Source: Lelliottia amnigena (lineage in GTDB: Bacteria > Pseudomonadota > Gammaproteobacteria > Enterobacterales > Enterobacteriaceae). Taken from it: a DNA stretch of 64,000 nucleotides. A program made the translations under genes and the position numbers. Positions 53,090 to 64,000 of the stretch are shown here, piece after piece. The first letter of the stretch is position 1. Each line of letters starts with the position of its first letter. The notes beneath the pieces are model-generated. The model ran no database searches. It saw only the letters and a list, made by a program, of their open reading frames with translations, and had not been told where the DNA came from. The stretch lies in assembly GCA_900635465.1 (NCBI GenBank), contig LR134135.1, forward strand, positions 3,286,001-3,350,000. Direction: 5' to 3'.

Positions 53090-55204
53090 TGCAGGGATCA
53101 ACGGATTACCACGCGCTGAATGCCATGCTTAACCTCTACGATCGTGAGGGGCATATTCAGTTCGGGAAAGATGCAGAGGCGGTGACGCTTTTTTGCCGCC
53201 CACGTGCGCCCCAACAGCGTGCCGTTTGCCAGCCAGGACGCGCGGCTCGACTATCTGGTGAACGAAGGTTATTACGAAGAGCGGGTGCTCACTCGCTACG
53301 ATCGTCACTTTGTGCTGAATCTGTTTGAACGCGCCCACGCCAGCGGTTTTCGTTTCCAGACGTTCCTGGGGGCGTGGAAGTATTACACCAGCTATACGCT
53401 CAAAACCTTCGACGGTAAGCGCTATCTCGAAAGTTTTGAAGACCGCGTGTGCATGGTGGCGCTAACGCTCGCGCAAGGAGATGAAAATCTGGCGCAGCAG
53501 CTGATGGACGAAATGCTCTCCGCGCGTTTTCAACCCGCCACGCCCACGTTCCTGAATTGCGGCAAAGCGCAGCGCGGCGAGCTGGTGTCCTGTTTCCTGT
53601 TGCGAATCGAAGACAATATGGAGTCGATTGGGCGCGCGGTGAACTCTGCCCTGCAATTATCAAAACGCGGTGGCGGCGTTGCGTTTCTGCTCTCTAATTT
53701 GCGCGAATCCGGCGCGCCGATTAAGCGCATAGAGAATCAGTCGTCGGGCGTTATCCCGGTGATGAAAATGCTGGAAGATGCGTTTTCCTATGCTAATCAG
53801 CTGGGAGCACGTCAGGGCGCTGGAGCGGTCTATCTGCATGCGCATCACCCGGATATTCTGCGTTTCCTGGATACCAAGCGTGAAAACGCCGATGAAAAAA
53901 TCCGTATCAAAACCCTTTCTCTCGGTGTAGTGATCCCGGATATCACTTTCCAGTTAGCGAAAGAAAACGCCGAGATGGCGTTGTTTTCCCCCTACGATAT
54001 CGAACGAATTTACGGCAAACCCTTCGGTGATGTGGCGATCAGTGAACTCTACGACGAACTGCTCGCCGACGATCGCGTGCGTAAAAAATTCATTAACGCC
54101 CGTGATTTCTTCCAGACGCTTGCCGAGATCCAGTTTGAGTCTGGCTATCCGTACATCATGTATGAAGACACGGTGAATCGCGCCAACCCAATCGCCGGGC
54201 GCATCAATATGAGCAACCTGTGCTCCGAGATTTTGCAGGTTAACAGCGCCTCGACCTATGACGAGAATCTGGATTACGCGCACATCGGCAAAGATATCTC
54301 CTGCAATTTGGGCTCGCTGAATATTGCTCACACCATGGATTCACCCGATTTTGGCCGCACCGTCGAAACGGCAATCCGCGGGCTGACGGCGGTGTCAGAC
54401 ATGAGCCATATCCGCAGCGTGCCGTCGATTGAAACGGGAAATGCCGCTTCACACGCCATTGGGCTTGGGCAGATGAATCTGCACGGCTATCTGGCCCGCG
54501 AGGGGATCGCCTACGGTAGCCCGGAGGGGCTGGATTTCACCAATCTCTATTTCTACACCATCACCTGGCATGCGCTGAATACCTCAATGAGGCTGGCGCG
54601 CGAGCGCAGTCAGCGTTTCGCCGGATTTGAAGACTCGCGATACGCCAGCGGTGAGTATTTTAATCAGTATCTGGAAAACAGCTGGCAACCGAAAACCGAG
54701 AAAGTGCGTGCGCTGTTTGCCCGCGCCGGCGTCACGCTACCCACGCGCGAAATGTGGCAGCAGCTACGTGACGACGTGATGAGGTACGGCATCTATAACC
54801 AGAATCTGCAGGCGGTGCCGCCGACCGGATCGATCTCGTATATCAACCACGCGACGTCGAGTATTCACCCGATTGTCTCGAAAATTGAGATCCGCAAAGA
54901 AGGCAAAACCGGGCGCGTTTACTATCCCGCGCCCTTTATGACCAACGAAAACCTGGCGCTGTATCAGGATGCCTATGAGATCGGGCCGGAGAAGATTATC
55001 GATACCTATGCCGAGGCCACGAAGCATGTCGATCAGGGGCTGTCGTTAACCCTCTTTTTCCCTGACACCGCCACCACGCGCGACATCAACAAGGCGCAGA
55101 TTTATGCCTGGAAAAAGGGCATTAAAACGCTGTACTACATTCGCCTGCGCCAGCTTGCGCTGGAAGGCACTGAAATCGAAGGCTGCGTGTCCTGCGCGCT
55201 GTAA
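53062..55204 (+). CDS. nrdE: NrdE, class Ib ribonucleotide reductase alpha subunit, one frameshift as given
   Basis: The catalytic subunit reducing NDPs, about 714 residues when corrected. It starts at a TTG (protein start [11 protein letters not shown], as in E. coli MATTTPERVMQ) inside the nrdI end. The frame breaks near 53187-53194 (ACGCTTTTTTGCC); restoring two bases gives the [11 protein letters not shown] sequence expected and exactly the E. coli length of 714. Downstream all parts are intact: [40 protein letters not shown] and the C-terminal redox EGCVSCAL. Confidence 0.9.
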
Positions 55205-56173
<969 letters not shown>

Positions 56174-56505
56174 GGCAAAATATAGCGTTCATTAATTTAA
56201 TATAAATCCTAAAATCTCCGACATATATTTCCGCGTGATCTACACTGTCATCCTGGCTTCATATTCACCTGAATCATTGCGATTCAGGTGAAATTCTCCT
56301 GTGCATTGACAAAAATATCAGAAAAATTCGACCAGCGCTCAGCCCTTACCTCATGGGAAATTCAGCCGTTTCGCTTGTTGCAAAATTCAGGCTTCAAGCC
56401 TGGCAAGGGTTGTCTCAGATTCTGAGTATGTTAGGGTAATGCCGGCTAATTATTTCCACTGGTAATGATATCGACATAGATAAATAACAGGACTGACTCT
56501 ATTGC
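56174..56505 (+). promoter_or_regulatory. proU osmoregulatory leader region
   Basis: About 330 bases between nrdF and proV. The last part (CTCAGATTCTGAGTATGTTAGGG, then TATTTCCACTGGTAATGATATCGACATAGA, CTATTGC-ATG) closely matches my recollection of the E. coli proU P2 promoter and leader, which are osmotically induced and silenced by H-NS binding upstream and inside proV. The upstream half holds a possible terminator for nrdF (GATTCAGGTGAA-type inverted repeat near 56264-56291). Confidence 0.65.
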
Positions 56506-57708
56506 ATGGCAATTAAATTAGAAGTTAAAAATCTGTATAAAGTATTTGGCGATAATCCGCAGCGAGCCTTCAAATATATTGAAAAAGGACTTTCAAAAGA
56601 ATTAATCCTGGAGAAAACAGGGCTTTCGCTTGGCGTTAAAGACGCCAGTCTGGCCATTGAAGAAGGCGAGATTTTCGTCATCATGGGATTATCCGGATCG
56701 GGTAAATCCACCATGGTACGCCTTCTCAATCGCCTGATTGAACCCACTCGTGGACAGGTGCTAATTGACGGCGTTGATATCGCAAAATATCCGATGCTGA
56801 GCTGCGCGACGTGCGCAGGAAAAAGATTGCAATGGTCTTCCAGTCATTCGCGCTAATGCCACATATGACGGTATTGGATAATACCGCCTTCGGTATGGAA
56901 TTAGCGGGAATCCCTGCGGCTGAGCGCCAGGAAAAAGCGCTGGATGCATTGCGTCAGGTTGGGCTCGAAAATTATGCTCACGGTTATCCGGATGAACTCT
57001 CGGGCGGTATGCGCCAGCGTGTGGGTTTGGCCCGCGCATTAGCCATTAATCCCGATATTTTATTAATGGATGAAGCCTTCTCGGCGCTCGATCCCTTAAT
57101 TCGTACCGAGATGCAGGATGAACTGGTAAAACTTCAGGCAAAACATCAGCGCACCGTGGTATTTATTTCCCATGACCTTGATGAAGCCATGCGAATTGGC
57201 GACCGTATTGCCATTATGCAAAATGGTGAAGTGGTTCAGGTCGGCACCCCGGACGAAATACTGAATAATCCGGCAAATGATTATGTTCGCACCTTCTTCC
57301 GTGGGCGTGGATATTAGCCAGGTATTTAGCGCCAAAGATATTGCCCGTCGCGCGCTGAACGGCATTATTCGTCGTACGCCAGGTTTTGGCCCGCGCTCGG
57401 CGCTGAAGCTGCTGCAGGATGAAGACCGTGAATACGGTTATGTGATTGAACGCGGTAATAAATATGTTGGCATTGTCTCCATCGATTCACTGAAAAGCGC
57501 GTTAAGCGAAAATCTGGGAATCGATGCGGCGTTAATTGACGCTCCGCTTGCCGTGGACGCCGAAACGCCGCTCAGCGAGTTGCTCTCTCATGTGGGTCAG
57601 GCGCCGTGCGCCGTACCGGTTATCGGAGAAGAACAACAATACGTCGGCATCATCTCAAAACGGATGTTGCTGCAGGCTTTAGATCGCGAGGGGGCAAACA
57701 ATGGCTGA
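56506..57708 (+). CDS. proV: ProV, glycine betaine/proline ABC transporter ATPase, two frameshifts as given
   Basis: The ATPase of the ProU osmoprotectant importer, exactly 400 residues when corrected. Walker A is GLSGSGKST (about residue 62), the signature is LSGGMRQRV, Walker B is [16 protein letters not shown], and two CBS domains form the C-terminal part. The frame breaks at 56784-56787 (four A, five needed to read [11 protein letters not shown]) and at 57303-57305 (GGG, two needed to read [11 protein letters not shown]). The changes cancel and total length is conserved. It overlaps proW by 8 bases. Confidence 0.92.
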
Positions 57709-58768
57709 TCAATCAAACCCGTGGGGAACCACAGAAGCAGCGGATAGCGCGGCACAATCGGCAGATGCGTGGGGTTCTTCGACCCCTGCCCCTACCGATG
57801 GCGGCGGTGCAGCAGACTGGCTAAACAGTGCCCCTGCGCCTGCACAGGAACATTTCAATATTATGGACCCGTTCCATAAAACGCTGATCCCGCTGGACAG
57901 TTGGGTGACCGAAGGTATCGACTGGGTTGTCACGCATTTCCGTCCCGTGTTCCAGGGCATTCGCGTGCCGGTAGATTACATTCTGAACGGCTTCCAGCAA
58001 ATGTTGTTGGGCATGCCTGCGCCAGTGGCAATCATCCTGTTCGCCATGATCGCCTGGCAGTTCGGCAGCGCTGGAATGGGGATTGCCACGCTGATCTCAC
58101 TGATTGCGATTGGCGCTATCGGCGCGTGGTCGCAGGCCATGGTCACGCTGGCGCTGGTGCTCACTGCCCTGTTCTTCTGCATCATCATCGGTTTACCGAT
58201 GGGCATTTGGCTGGCGCGCAGTCCAAGGGCGGCCAAAATCATCCGGCCACTGCTTGATGCGATGCAGACCACACCGGCGTTTGTCTATCTGGTGCCGATT
58301 GTGATGCTGTTTTGGTATCGGCAACGTGCCGGGTGTTGTGGTGACCATTATCTTCGCCCTGCCGCCGATTATTCGCCTGACAATTCTGGGGATTAACCAG
58401 GTGCCGGCCGATTTGATTGAAGCTTCACGCTCGTTTGGCGCAAGCCACGACAGATGCTGTTCAAAGTCCAGCTACCGCTGGCCATGCCCACCATTATGGC
58501 GGGAGTTAATCAGACGCTGATGCTCGCCCTCTCCATGGTAGTGATCGCCTCGATGATCGCCGTTGGCGGGCTTGGCCAGATGGTACTGCGCGGTATTGGC
58601 CGTCTTGATATGGGTCTTGCCACCGTGGGCGGCGTGGGGATTGTGATCCTCGCCATCATTCTTGACCGTCTGACCCAGGCTGTGGGTCGCGATTCACGCA
58701 GTCGCGGTAACCGTCGCTGGTACCAAACCGGTCCTGTCGGCCTGCTGAGCCGCCCATTCACGAAGTAA
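57701..58768 (+). CDS. proW: ProW, glycine betaine/proline ABC transporter permease, two frameshifts as given
   Basis: The permease of ProU, about 355 residues when corrected (E. coli 354). A long hydrophilic N-terminal region ([19 protein letters not shown]) precedes about seven helices, and the coupling loop with [32 protein letters not shown] is complete once corrected. The frame breaks at 58310-58313 (four T, three needed: [13 protein letters not shown]) and at 58445-58446 (CC, three needed: GASPRQML). The two errors compensate, so the gene is probably intact in the cell. Confidence 0.92.
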
Positions 58769-58962
58769 TCCTGTAAGCGCCCGGCGACACATTGCCGTCG
58801 GGTCTTCAACTCATGAACTTTACACAAAATTATTCAGGTTCCATCGCGGCGGCAAACGAATGATTCCCAGGGCGCGTACCGATGGTACTTAACTGGGGTG
58901 AATGCGTGCAGCCAACGACGAGGCGGCCGGAATGATGAAGTGTAATGTAATAAGGAATAACG

Positions 58963-59958
58963 ATGCGACATAACGTACTTTTTGCCACAGCGTTTGCCAC
59001 CCTTGTCTCAACCAGCACGTTTGCGGCTGATCTCCCGGGCAAAGGCATTACCGTTCAACCGGTTCAGAGCACCATTTCCGAAGAGACGTTCCAGACCATG
59101 ATCGTCAGCCGCGCGCTGGAAAAACTGGGCTATACGGTCAATAAGCCAAGTGAAGTGGATTACAACGTGGGCTATACCTCGATCGCCTCTGGCGACGCCA
59201 CGTTCACCGCCGTTAACTGGAAGCCGCTGCATGATGATATGTACGCTGCTGCGGGCGGAAGTAAAAAATTCTATCGCGAAGGGACGTTTGTGACCGGTGC
59301 GGCGCAGGGTTATTTGGTCGACAAGAAAACCGCCGAGAAATACCACATCACCAATATCGAACAGCTGAAAGATCCGAAGATCGCCAAACTGTTCGACACC
59401 AACGGTGACGGCAAAGCCGACATGATGGGCTGCTCCCCGGGCTGGGGTTGTGAAGCGGTGATTAACCATCAGAACAAAGCGTTCGATCTCGAGAAGACCG
59501 TTGACGTGAGCCACGGGAACTACTCGGCGATGATGGCAGATACCATCGCGCGCTTTAAAGAGGGTAAACCGGTTATCTATTACACCTGGACCCCATATTG
59601 GGTCAGCGATGTGCTGAAGCCGGGTAAAGATGTGGTGTGGCTGCAGGTGCCATTCTCCTCTCTGCCAGGCGAGCAGAAAGATATCGACACCAAGCTGCCG
59701 AACGGCATGAACTATGGCTTCCCGGTGAATACGATGCATATCGTGGCGAACAAAGCCTGGGCTGAGAAGAACCCGGCGGCGGCGAAACTGTTCTCCGTGA
59801 TGAAACTGCCCCTGGCGGATATCAACGCGCAGAACGCGATGATGCATGAAGGCAAATCGTCCGAAGCGAATATTCAGGGTCACGTTGACGGCTGGATCAA
59901 AGCCCACCAGCAGCAGTTTGATGGCTGGGTGAAAGAAGCGCTGGCCGCGCAGAAATAG
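58963..59958 (+). CDS. proX: ProX, periplasmic glycine betaine-binding protein
   Basis: A 331-residue binding protein with a signal peptide ending TFA-ADLPG and conserved tryptophan-rich sites ([37 protein letters not shown]) that form the aromatic box for the quaternary amine. It delivers betaine and proline betaine to ProVW. It lies about 190 bases behind proW, which is longer than in E. coli. The reading frame is intact. Confidence 0.95.
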   Translation: MRHNVLFATAFATLVSTSTFAADLPGKGITVQPVQSTISEETFQTMIVSRALEKLGYTVNKPSEVDYNVGYTSIASGDATFTAVNWKPLHDDMYAAAGGSKKFYREGTFVTGAAQGYLVDKKTAEKYHITNIEQLKDPKIAKLFDTNGDGKADMMGCSPGWGCEAVINHQNKAFDLEKTVDVSHGNYSAMMADTIARFKEGKPVIYYTWTPYWVSDVLKPGKDVVWLQVPFSSLPGEQKDIDTKLPNGMNYGFPVNTMHIVANKAWAEKNPAAAKLFSVMKLPLADINAQNAMMHEGKSSEANIQGHVDGWIKAHQQQFDGWVKEALAAQK

Positions 59959-60128
59959 TCTTTTCATTTTCCACTCGCTCCTGAGATGCCCGCATGGGCA
60001 ACGCCCTCTCCTCTTGGGTGAGGGCTGGGGTGAGGGGGAACAGGCGGCTCTGAGTTTCGTTCCGTTCACCTTTCGTTCTCGGCTTCTTTGTTACACCAGA
60101 ACCGGTGAACGTGTTAAGGGGGCTATCG

Positions 60129-61428
60129 TGTATGAACCGGTCACATGGGTTACAGATCTGACCGGTCACACAGGTAACACTTTTTGACTTAATCGGCCCG
60201 GATTATACGATGATTTCGTCTGTCGTACCGGGCCAGTATCAGTGCACCAAATCCTATCTCATCCAGATCTTCTTCGACCTGCTTCATCCATATCCATTCT
60301 CCCCTCAGCGCCTCCGATAAAAATATCCGGGTACTGTTAAAGCATAAATCGCCTTTTACTGAGACGCGTAATGTCCGTGCATCATCCGGTACCGGCATTG
60401 CCTTCCATGGGCCGGTAAAGATGCGCTCTGACGGATACCAGACCGAGCCGGGTGTTTTTCCGCCCAGCGCCTTGTGGGGGCGAATGTCATTAAACTCACT
60501 ACGCCAGGCATCCAGCCAGGCCTGCTGCTCTTCCAGGGACGTGAACTTTGTATGCCGCTTTAGTGCATCCTTCAGGGGCCGGTGCATCCGCTCATGCCGC
60601 CCGTTCTCCGTGGGTTTACCCGGCCGGATACGTTCCGGCAGGACACCACATTTAATCAGCCAGATGGACATCTGGCTCAGCCCCCCACAGGCCAGCACCG
60701 GCAAACGGCGGTCCGTTGTCCGTACGCAGCACCTGCGGCATACCGCATTCCCGGAACACCCGTTCAAGGCAGGGAATGACAAACCGGCCGTCAGGCATAT
60801 AGGTGGCATCGCACGCCAGCACTATCCTGCTACAGTTGTCGGTCAGCGTGAAAGGATGACACCAGCGCCCGCCGGTATGAGTAAATTTACCCTTGAAATC
60901 GGCACTCCAGACCTCATTCGGGTGGACGACAGTATGTAGTTCATGAGGACGTGTGGATTTAAAAGCCGGAGGCCGACGCTTTTTAACCAGCCCGTGAACC
61001 CGAAACAGCTCTCCAATCGTACTGGCCGCAGGCACGCAGATGATATTCAGGTTAAGCAGTCGCTGCCTGATTTTCTCCGGCCCCCATAGCGGGTGCTGCT
61101 GTTTAGTGTCCAGCAACAGCTGAACCATGGGTTCAGGGGTTGAGTTCTGGTGATGGCGCGCCCGGGAGCGGTCAGCCAGGGAGGCGGCCTCATCCGGTGA
61201 AAAACGAGCCAGCCACTTGTAACCGGTCTTACGGCTGATATTAAAGCGGCGGCATACCTCGGCAACTGGAAGGTTGCCTTCAAGGCAGGCCGCGACAAAC
61301 TGCAAACGTTGCATGGTAACAGTCTCAGTCCAGGGCACGGTAAACCTCCGTCAGCTGTTTACCGTACTGTTATAACCTGTTACCCATGTGCCCGGTTTAA
61401 AGTGTTACCCATGTGACCGGTTCATACA
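60129..61428 (-). mobile_element. IS481-family insertion sequence, 1300 bp
   Basis: Ends carry perfect 22-base inverted repeats beginning TGTATGAACCGGTCACAT, each followed inside by a second related box (ACCGGTCACACAGGTAACAC on the left; CCGGGCACATGGGTAACA on the right). A 3-base direct repeat TCG flanks it (60126-60128 and 61429-61431). The single transposase gene is of the IS481 type. Removing the IS and one TCG rebuilds a hairpin equivalent to that of the other repeat copy, which fixes the boundaries. Confidence 0.85.
60189..61338 (-). pseudogene. IS481-family transposase, frameshifted
   Basis: The N-terminal half has a helix-turn-helix (LPVAEVCRRFNISRKTGYKWLARF) and starts with GTG. The DDE catalytic core is spread over two frames: first Asp in NEVWSADFKG, second Asp in LRTDNGPPFAGAG, glutamate in GKPTENGRHERMH in the other frame. 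The break lies at or next to a C6 run at 60681-60686, where TDNGPPFAGAG must continue as GGLSQMSIWLIKCGVLPERI. This may be the same homopolymer error type seen in neighbouring genes, or real inactivation. A programmed shift is less likely in this family. Confidence 0.8.
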
Positions 61429-61822
61429 TCGCCGCCCCCTTAACAATCCCGGCTCCCGGCAAGAAAATCGCCGCTTCGCGGTACCCTCGTCTTATTCCCT
61501 ACGGCTATCGGGGACGGGCGCTGTAACGGCCCTGTAAATGCGCCCTCGCCGCGCATCCATGCGCGTCGCCTCGGCCTATAGTCAACGACTCGGCGATTTA
61601 CAGCCGGACCAGGCCATCGCCTTTTTATTTCTGTATTACCTCAAATACATTTTCTCCTGATAAATACAGGCTCAACGGCCCTCACCCCACAATAAAAGTC
61701 CGTAGTCAGGCAATAGATCAAAACCGCACAAACCACCACGCAACAATTCCCCAACATTCATCCTCATCCGTTATGATTGGTTTCTGGAAAAATCATTACT
61801 TAACTCACGATTCCTGAATCTA
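61429..61822. other. Right part of the dispersed repeat and MFS upstream region
   Basis: The first 180 bases are the right half of the mosaic repeat, followed by about 210 bases of AT-rich sequence that should contain the promoter of the MFS gene. No ORF is supported. Confidence 0.5.
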
Positions 61823-63007
61823 ATGACAAAAACATCTCAAGGGCTTAGCCCTGCACTCATCCTTTTAATGTCTGTGGCAACGGGCCTGGCGGTCGCCAGT
61901 AACTATTACGCGCAGCCGCTGCTGGACACCATTGCGCGCGCCTTTTCCCTCTCAGCCAGCTCGGCGGGGTTTATTGTGACCGCTGCACAGCTGGGTTACG
62001 CCGCCGGTTTGCTGTTCCTGGTGCCGTTAGGCGATATGTTTGAACGCCGCAGGCTGATTGTCTCCATGACGCTGCTGGCGGCGGGCGGCATGCTGATCAC
62101 CGCATCCAGCCAGTCGCTTACCATGATGATTATTGGCACCGCGCTCACGGGGTTATTCTCGGTCGTCGCACAAATTCTGGTGCCTCTGGCGGCAACGCTG
62201 GCTGCACCTGATAAACGCGGCAAAGTGGTCGGGACCATCATGAGCGGTTTATTGCTCGGGATTTTACTGGCGCGAACGGTGGCAGGATTGCTGGCAAGCC
62301 TCGGCGGCTGGCGCACCGTTTACTGGGTGGCGTCGGTGCTCATGGTGATCATGGCTCTGGCGCTGTGGCGCGGATTGCCAAAAGTGAAGCAGGAAAATCA
62401 CCTGAACTATCCGCAGCTACTTGGGTCCGTTTTCAGCTTGTTCACACAAGATAAACTGCTGCGTACCCGCGCGTTGCTTGGCTGTTTTACCTTCGCCAAC
62501 TTCAGCATTTTGTGGACGTCGATGGCGTTCCTGCTAGCCTCACCGCCGTTTAACTATTCCGAAGGCATGATTGGCCTGTTTGGTCTGGCCGGCGCAGCAG
62601 GCGCGTTAGGCGCACGTCCTGCAGGTGGACTGGCGGATAAGGGCAAATCGCACCTGACCACCACCGCAGGGCTGATTCTGCTGCTGCTCTCCTGGGCGGC
62701 TATCTGGTATGGGCATATTTCCGTGATGGCGTTGATTGTTGGGATTCTGGTTCTCGACCTGACGGTTCAGGGCGTGCATATCACCAACCAGACGGTTATC
62801 TATCGCCTGAAACCCGAGGCGCGTAACCGCCTGACGGCCGGTTACATGACCAGCTACTTTATCGGTGGGGCTGCGGGGTCACTGATTTCCGCCTCGGCGT
62901 GGCAACACGCTGGCTGGGCGGGGGTTTGTCTGGCCGGAACAGTCGTCGCTGTCATCAACGTCATCATCTGGTGGCGCGGATATCACCTACAGGAAGCAAT
63001 TAACTAA
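61823..63007 (+). CDS. ygaY: MFS transporter (YgaY-type)
   Basis: A 394-residue major facilitator with 12 helices. The family loop motif GDMFERRRLIV (after helix 2) and the repeated half ARPAGGLADKGKSHL are seen, and the start LATGLAVASNYYAQPLLDTIARAFSLSASSAGFIVTAAQLGYAAGLL is typical of a drug or sugar efflux subgroup. It takes the position of ygaX/ygaY in E. coli K-12, where the gene is broken; here it is intact. Substrate is unknown. Confidence 0.82.
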   Translation: MTKTSQGLSPALILLMSVATGLAVASNYYAQPLLDTIARAFSLSASSAGFIVTAAQLGYAAGLLFLVPLGDMFERRRLIVSMTLLAAGGMLITASSQSLTMMIIGTALTGLFSVVAQILVPLAATLAAPDKRGKVVGTIMSGLLLGILLARTVAGLLASLGGWRTVYWVASVLMVIMALALWRGLPKVKQENHLNYPQLLGSVFSLFTQDKLLRTRALLGCFTFANFSILWTSMAFLLASPPFNYSEGMIGLFGLAGAAGALGARPAGGLADKGKSHLTTTAGLILLLLSWAAIWYGHISVMALIVGILVLDLTVQGVHITNQTVIYRLKPEARNRLTAGYMTSYFIGGAAGSLISASAWQHAGWAGVCLAGTVVAVINVIIWWRGYHLQEAIN

Positions 63008-63389
63008 GCTTTACATCGGTTTGGGGCTTCTTAGGGTGTTAAGGAGCCCTGCAGTCTGTTAAGGTTAAAGGTAATCATTTATCCCAGAAATTTTAATGTG
63101 GGTGACATATTAGATTGCCGCATGAACAGTTCATACTTACAGGCTGCTCCCAGTTTCACCAGGTTGACATTACATCCTCTCCGTTTGAAACCTCATGCTG
63201 TTTCTCGTCGCCCGACCCCGTCTTTCGTGGGCGTTTGCCCTTCCTTTTCTGTGCTCACCGGGTCACGGATTCACCCGGCACTTGCTGACAGTGATATAAG
63301 TTTGGCGGATATAACCGCACAAATAATTCATTTACATTATTTGTCACTGTCGTTACTATATCGACTGTAATTAATGAGGTCATGCCCAA
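63008..63389 (+). promoter_or_regulatory. emrR promoter region; no ygaZH genes
   Basis: About 380 bases. E. coli has ygaZ and ygaH between ygaY and emrR; here only noncoding sequence is seen. The final 70 bases (ATTCATTTACATTATTTGTCACTGTCGTTACTATATCG) resemble the emrRAB promoter and EmrR operator as I recall them. A 90-residue frame starting at 63098 has a random composition and no ribosome site. Confidence 0.5.
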
Positions 63390-63920
63390 ATGGATAGTTC
63401 GTTTACGCCCATTGAACAAATGCTTAAATTTCGCGCCAGTCGTCATGAGGACTTCCCATATCAGGAAATTCTGCTGACCCGCCTGTGCATGCACATGCAA
63501 GGTAAACTGCTGGATAACCGCAATAAAATGCTGAAAGCTCAAGGGATTAACGAGACGTTATTTATGGCGTTGATTACCCTGGAGTCTCAGGAAGATCACA
63601 GCATTCAGCCGTCCGAACTGAGCTGTGCGCTGGGTTCATCGCGCACCAATGCCACTCGCATCGCCGATGAGCTGGAAAAACGCGGCTGGATTGAGCGCCG
63701 TGAAAGCGACAACGACCGCCGTTGTTTGCATCTACAATTGACCGATAAAGGTCACGAATTCCTGCGCGGGGTGCTGCCACCTCAGCACAACTGCCTGCAC
63801 CAACTCTGGTCGGCGCTGAGCACGACCGAGCGCGATCAGCTAGAGCAAATCACCCGTAAGCTCCTCACCCGTCTGGATCAGATGGATGAAGATGGCGTCA
63901 TTCTTGAGGCGCTGAGCTAA
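63390..63920 (+). CDS. emrR: EmrR (MprA), MarR-family repressor of the EmrAB pump
   Basis: A 176-residue MarR-type regulator identical in layout to E. coli EmrR ([35 protein letters not shown]). The winged helix lies around residues 60-115 ([50 protein letters not shown]). It represses emrRAB and is released by uncouplers and other lipophilic drugs. emrA should start just beyond the window. Confidence 0.95.
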   Translation: MDSSFTPIEQMLKFRASRHEDFPYQEILLTRLCMHMQGKLLDNRNKMLKAQGINETLFMALITLESQEDHSIQPSELSCALGSSRTNATRIADELEKRGWIERRESDNDRRCLHLQLTDKGHEFLRGVLPPQHNCLHQLWSALSTTERDQLEQITRKLLTRLDQMDEDGVILEALS

Positions 63921-63962
63921 CACGACGACACGCTCAAACATCCAGATTTAACAATAACTGAC

Positions 63963-63990
63963 AGGCCAGCACATCACACTGCTGGCCTTT
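63963..63990 (+). terminator. Hairpin after emrR
   Basis: AGGCCAGCA pairs perfectly over 9 bases with TGCTGGCCT around CATCACAC, then TTCT. Probably a partial terminator setting the ratio of emrR to emrAB. Confidence 0.7.
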
Positions 63991-64000
63991 CTGACAACAG

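Larger units (their letters stand above)
60058..61608. repeat. Dispersed intergenic mosaic repeat, copy B, split by an IS
   Basis: The same block order as copy A at 29168-29420 is found on both sides of the inserted IS: GTTCCGTTCACC, CTTCTTTGTT, GGTGAACGTG before it, and GGCTCCCGGCAAGAAAATCG, GGGGACGGGCGC, GCGCCCTCG, GATTTACAGCCGGA after it. The central hairpin (GTTAAGGGGGC/GCCCCCTTAAC) has been opened in its loop by the IS. Confidence 0.7.

Noticed and set aside
56506..58768. proV and proW as true pseudogenes in an osmosensitive strain
   Set aside because: The paired compensating single-base changes and the exact preserved length make sequencing error much more likely.
63098..63370. 90-residue ORF before emrR
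   Set aside because: Random composition, no ribosome site, and it overlaps the emrR promoter region.

Overview
The window is a chromosomal segment of an enterobacterium, most likely of the Enterobacter/Leclercia/Lelliottia group. The evidence is gene order shared with the E. coli/Salmonella region from ssrA to emrRAB (stpA, alaE, ygaC, ygaM, nrdHIEF, proVWX, MFS gene, emrR), a Salmonella-like bap locus, and many REP-type repeats built on CCCTCACC/GGGAGAGGG.

Layout. (1) 1-8.2 kb: right part of a CP4-57-like integrative element (alpA, yfjI-type DUF3987 ATPase, inovirus Gp2-type replication protein, an unfamiliar cargo block of small secreted or membrane proteins, then yfjQ-yfjY-ypjJ-yfjZ-ypjF including a CbeA/CbtA toxin-antitoxin pair). 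It ends in an attachment site made of an ssrA (tmRNA) 3' end fragment with the native ssrA terminator behind it. The integrase end lies outside the window. (2) 8.6-12.9 kb: a RIO1-type kinase, a small membrane protein, a periplasmic protein with 11-residue KTKEG repeats, yceI, and a divergent operon for a TPR protein, an ECF sigma factor and its anti-sigma factor. yceI and the sigma operon share one promoter-like motif. (3) 13.6-29.1 kb: a 3533-residue BapA-type adhesin and its dedicated type I secretion system (OMP, ABC transporter, membrane fusion protein). (4) 29.1-39.9 kb: repeats, a damaged nudI, an aminotransferase, and a stress-type cluster (yciGFE, CinA-like protein, DUF421 protein, ydeI, Ail/OmpX-like protein), then a LysR regulator, an SDR gene and a methyltransferase. 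(5) 40.0-49.2 kb: a yah-type operon (amidohydrolase, carbamate kinase, NCS2-type permease, DUF1116 and FdrA carbamoyltransferase-like subunits, ankyrin protein) with a divergent LysR regulator; this looks like a nucleobase or ureide catabolic unit ending in ATP from carbamoyl phosphate. (6) 49.2-64 kb: core region yqaE, stpA, alaE, ygaC, ygaM, nrdHIEF, proVWX, an IS481-family element inserted in a dispersed repeat, an MFS transporter and emrR.

Quality warning. Between about 38.6 and 60.7 kb at least a dozen single-base changes, mostly in homopolymer runs, break genes that are otherwise fully conserved (SDR, methyltransferase, yahJ, yahI, nrdE, proV, proW, transposase). In most of them the errors come in pairs and the overall gene length is preserved. 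I read these as probable sequencing errors rather than real decay. The nudI lesion, about 17 missing bases, is of a different kind.
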